Made by a program: the position numbers and the translations under genes. 17,281 nucleotides of DNA from Bacteroidota bacterium (GTDB lineage Bacteria; Bacteroidota; Bacteroidia; B-17B0; Aurantibacillaceae): NCBI GenBank assembly GCA_025360565.1, contig JANYBY010000251.1, positions 1 through 17,281 on the forward strand, in the 5' to 3' direction. This document shows, piece after piece, positions 15,992-17,281 of the stretch (position 1 is the first letter of the stretch; each line of letters begins with the position of its first letter). The notes below the pieces were generated by a model. It saw nothing but the letters and a program-made list of their open reading frames with translations. It made no database searches and was not told the DNA's origin.

Positions 15992-16248
15992 TAATTAAGG
16001 GTTCCCTCAAAAACGCAATTTTCCTTTTATATCAAGGGTTACATAAGGTGTCTTTATTTTTAAGTGCACCAATTTATTGGAAAATATACTAAAACATGTG
16101 CGTTAATTTTGAAATCCTTTAAAATTTTATTGCTTGATAAAAATTAATTGACTCTTCGTTACTTTGGGTTCGAAGTATAAAGATACATCTTCACCCAAAG
16201 TGCCTCGACTCAATTAATTTTAATACATTTTGAGGGAACCCTAATTAA
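15992..16248. mobile_element. MITE-like element with 14-bp terminal inverted repeats and 7-bp target duplication
   Basis: GGGTTCCCTCAAAA (15999-16012) is repeated exactly in inverted form at 16228-16241. The direct repeat TAATTAA abuts both outer ends (15992-15998 and 16242-16248). The enclosed element is 243 bp, AT-rich and has no meaningful reading frame, as expected of a non-autonomous miniature element moved by a transposase elsewhere. It inserted just after the stop codon of the second propeller gene. The transposase family cannot be named from the ends alone. Alternative reading: an ordinary intergenic region with chance repeats, which the exact abutment of repeats and duplication makes unlikely. 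Confidence 0.8.
16140..16221. repeat. long internal hairpin inside the MITE-like element
   Basis: AAAATTAATTGA (16140-16151) pairs perfectly with TCAATTAATTTT (16210-16221), and ACTTTGGGT (16161-16169) with ACCCAAAGT (16193-16201). A further GAAG/CTTC pair lies inside. The 82-nt imperfect stem-loop fills the right half of the element. It could form a structured RNA if transcribed, or be a subterminal transposase-binding structure. Confidence 0.65.
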
Positions 16249-16282
16249 GCGTAAAATTTGTTGTTTTTTTAGTGGTATTTGT

Positions 16283-16313
16283 TTGACGATTTATGGGAAA
16301 ATCGTTAACCTTA
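16283..16313 (+). promoter_or_regulatory. weak candidate nuo promoter with an overlapping dyad
   Basis: TTG (16283-16285) is followed after 20 bp by TAACCTTA (16306-16313), which departs from TAnnTTTG at two positions. Between them lies an inverted repeat, ACGATTT (16286-16292) and AAATCGT (16299-16305), exactly filling the spacer. A dyad in that position could be an operator. The nuoA ATG is 23 bp downstream. Confidence 0.35.
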
Positions 16314-16336
16314 CAGTCTAAATTAACACCTTTTTA

Positions 16337-16708
16337 ATGAATAATTCTTCTCCACTAGATTTTTTACCCATTGTTTTAATGCTGTTAGTTGCCTTAGGCT
16401 TTGTAGTTGGAACGATGTTCTTAACCCACGCGCTTGGCCCAAAACGAAAAACTAAAATAAAACTCGATTCATTTGAGTGCGGTATTGAAGCGCAAGGTAA
16501 CGCCCGCTTACCATTTTCAATTAAATATTTTTTGGTTGCCATTTTATTTGTGTTGTTTGATGTGGAAGTAATTTTTATGTATCCATGGGCAGTTAATTAC
16601 CGAGAGCTTGGGATGAAAGGTGTAATTGAGGTGTTCAGTTTTATTGTCTTGCTTTTAGTAGGATTTTATTACATGATGTCGAAAAAAGCATTGAGGTGGG
16701 AGGAGTAA
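16337..16708 (+). CDS. nuoA: NADH-quinone oxidoreductase subunit A
   Basis: NuoA is a small membrane subunit of proton-pumping respiratory complex I, at the junction of membrane and peripheral arms. The 123-residue protein has three membrane helices (about 10-31, 62-84 and 92-114). The family hallmark between the first two reads FECGIEAQGNARLPFSIKYF and continues LFDVEVIFMYPW. Length and the ATG at 16337 fit the family. It is the first gene of a complex I operon with nuoB 80 bp downstream. A Nuo-type complex I, rather than only Na+-NQR, is a useful clue to lineage within the Bacteroidota. Confidence 0.96.
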   Translation: MNNSSPLDFLPIVLMLLVALGFVVGTMFLTHALGPKRKTKIKLDSFECGIEAQGNARLPFSIKYFLVAILFVLFDVEVIFMYPWAVNYRELGMKGVIEVFSFIVLLLVGFYYMMSKKALRWEE

Positions 16709-16724
16709 TTAATTGTTGAGCGAA

Positions 16725-16760
16725 TGATTTGTAGAATTTTAGATTGCATTCTACAAATCA
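16725..16760. repeat. 13-bp hairpin between nuoA and nuoB
   Basis: TGATTTGTAGAAT (16725-16737) pairs perfectly with ATTCTACAAATCA (16748-16760) around a 10-nt loop. AAAAAATC follows, not a T-run, so it is unlikely to end transcription of an essential operon. A partial copy of the arm (ATCTACAATTC) follows at 16765-16775. It may be an mRNA stabiliser or processing site, or a small repeat. Confidence 0.6.
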
Positions 16761-16788
16761 AAAAATCTACAATTCAAAAATTAAAAAA

Positions 16789-17281
16789 ATGGGAAAAGAA
16801 ATTATAAAACGTACAAAACTCGAAATGTCTAAAAGCCCAGCGGGACTTGAAGGCCCGGGTTTTTTTGCCGGGAAAATAGAGGACGTAATTGGTTTAGCTC
16901 GTGCCAATTCATTATGGCCTTTGCCTTTTGCAACATCGTGTTGCGGCATCGAATTTATGGCAACCATGGCTTCTGATTATGACTTAGCGCGCTTCGGTTC
17001 TGAACGTTTGAGTTTTTCTCCTCGTCAGGCCGATATGCTAATGGTAATGGGAACCATTGCAAAAAAAATGGGCCCTATTTTGCGCCAGGTTTACGAACAA
17101 ATGGCCGAACCAAAATGGGTTTTATCGGTTGGTGCATGCGCAAGCAGTGGCGGTATTTTTGATACTTACAGCGTGTTGCAGGGTATAGACAGAATTATTC
17201 CGGTGGATGTTTACGTGCCGGGTTGTCCGCCGCGGCCGGAGCAGATCATCGAAGGCATTATGAAAATTCAAGAATTAGCCA
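16789..17281 (+). CDS. nuoB: NADH-quinone oxidoreductase subunit B (3' end outside window)
   Basis: NuoB carries the N2 [4Fe-4S] cluster, the last in complex I's chain, which reduces quinone. The frame is open from ATG at 16789 to the window edge, 164 codons of a family of about 160-190, so only a short tail is missing. Cluster ligands are Cys51 and Cys52 (ATSCCGIEF), Cys117 (SVGACASSGG) and Cys146 (VPGCPPRPE). Other family blocks include YDLARFGSERLSFSPRQADM and GTIAKKMGPILRQVYEQM. The N-terminus is short, as in bacterial NuoB. It follows nuoA after an 80-bp gap with a hairpin. Confidence 0.96.
   Translation, partial: MGKEIIKRTKLEMSKSPAGLEGPGFFAGKIEDVIGLARANSLWPLPFATSCCGIEFMATMASDYDLARFGSERLSFSPRQADMLMVMGTIAKKMGPILRQVYEQMAEPKWVLSVGACASSGGIFDTYSVLQGIDRIIPVDVYVPGCPPRPEQIIEGIMKIQELA

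Noticed and set aside
17224..17238. GC-rich CCGCCGCGGCCGG stretch near the window end, similar to the palindrome at 9053
   Set aside because: It encodes the conserved PGCPPRPE motif of NuoB, so the sequence is explained by coding.

Overview
The window looks like chromosomal DNA from a member of the Bacteroidota. Two proteins end in a type IX secretion (T9SS) type A sorting domain. Genes lack Shine-Dalgarno sequences. Several upstream regions contain -33/-7 promoter elements of the TTG / TAnnTTTG type. The base composition is AT-rich, and KorA has the fused gamma-alpha layout. The sequence does not support a genus assignment.

Layout, left to right. Positions 1-2339 (minus) hold the first 779 codons of sucA, the E1 subunit of 2-oxoglutarate dehydrogenase, cut by the window edge. 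Divergent from it is a three-gene set: an FAD/iron-sulfur oxidoreductase (2648-4444), korA (4594-6411) and korB (6501-7553). These encode a 2-oxoacid (probably 2-oxoglutarate):acceptor oxidoreductase with its likely electron-transfer partner. Two enzymes for the same TCA step, one NAD-linked and one iron-sulfur-linked, therefore sit back to back around a 308-bp intergenic region. Both gaps inside the kor set carry small REP-like palindromic repeats.

The gatA gene (7562-8977, minus) meets korB tail to tail with 8 bp between stop codons. tatA (9073-9261, minus) lies upstream of gatA, with a clear terminator between them. Divergent from tatA are two tandem paralogues of about 1070 residues (9490-12696 and 12779-15991). 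Each has a signal peptide, an Asp-box (BNR/sortilin-like) beta-propeller, a PKD domain, an Ig-like stretch and a T9SS sorting domain. A terminator lies between them.

Directly after the second paralogue's stop codon is a 243-bp element with 14-bp terminal inverted repeats and a 7-bp target duplication. I read it as a MITE-like, non-autonomous insertion. The window ends with nuoA (complete) and nuoB (partial), the start of a respiratory complex I operon.

Functionally, the window joins central carbon metabolism (SucA, KorAB), respiration (NuoAB), tRNA-dependent amidation (GatA), Tat export (TatA) and surface display or secretion (the T9SS substrates). The most interesting signals are the sucA/kor divergence with a flavoprotein in place of a ferredoxin subunit, the MITE-like element, the REPIN-like nested repeat inside the kor operon, the diverged secreted propeller pair, and the mirror-image promoters between tatA and the first propeller gene.
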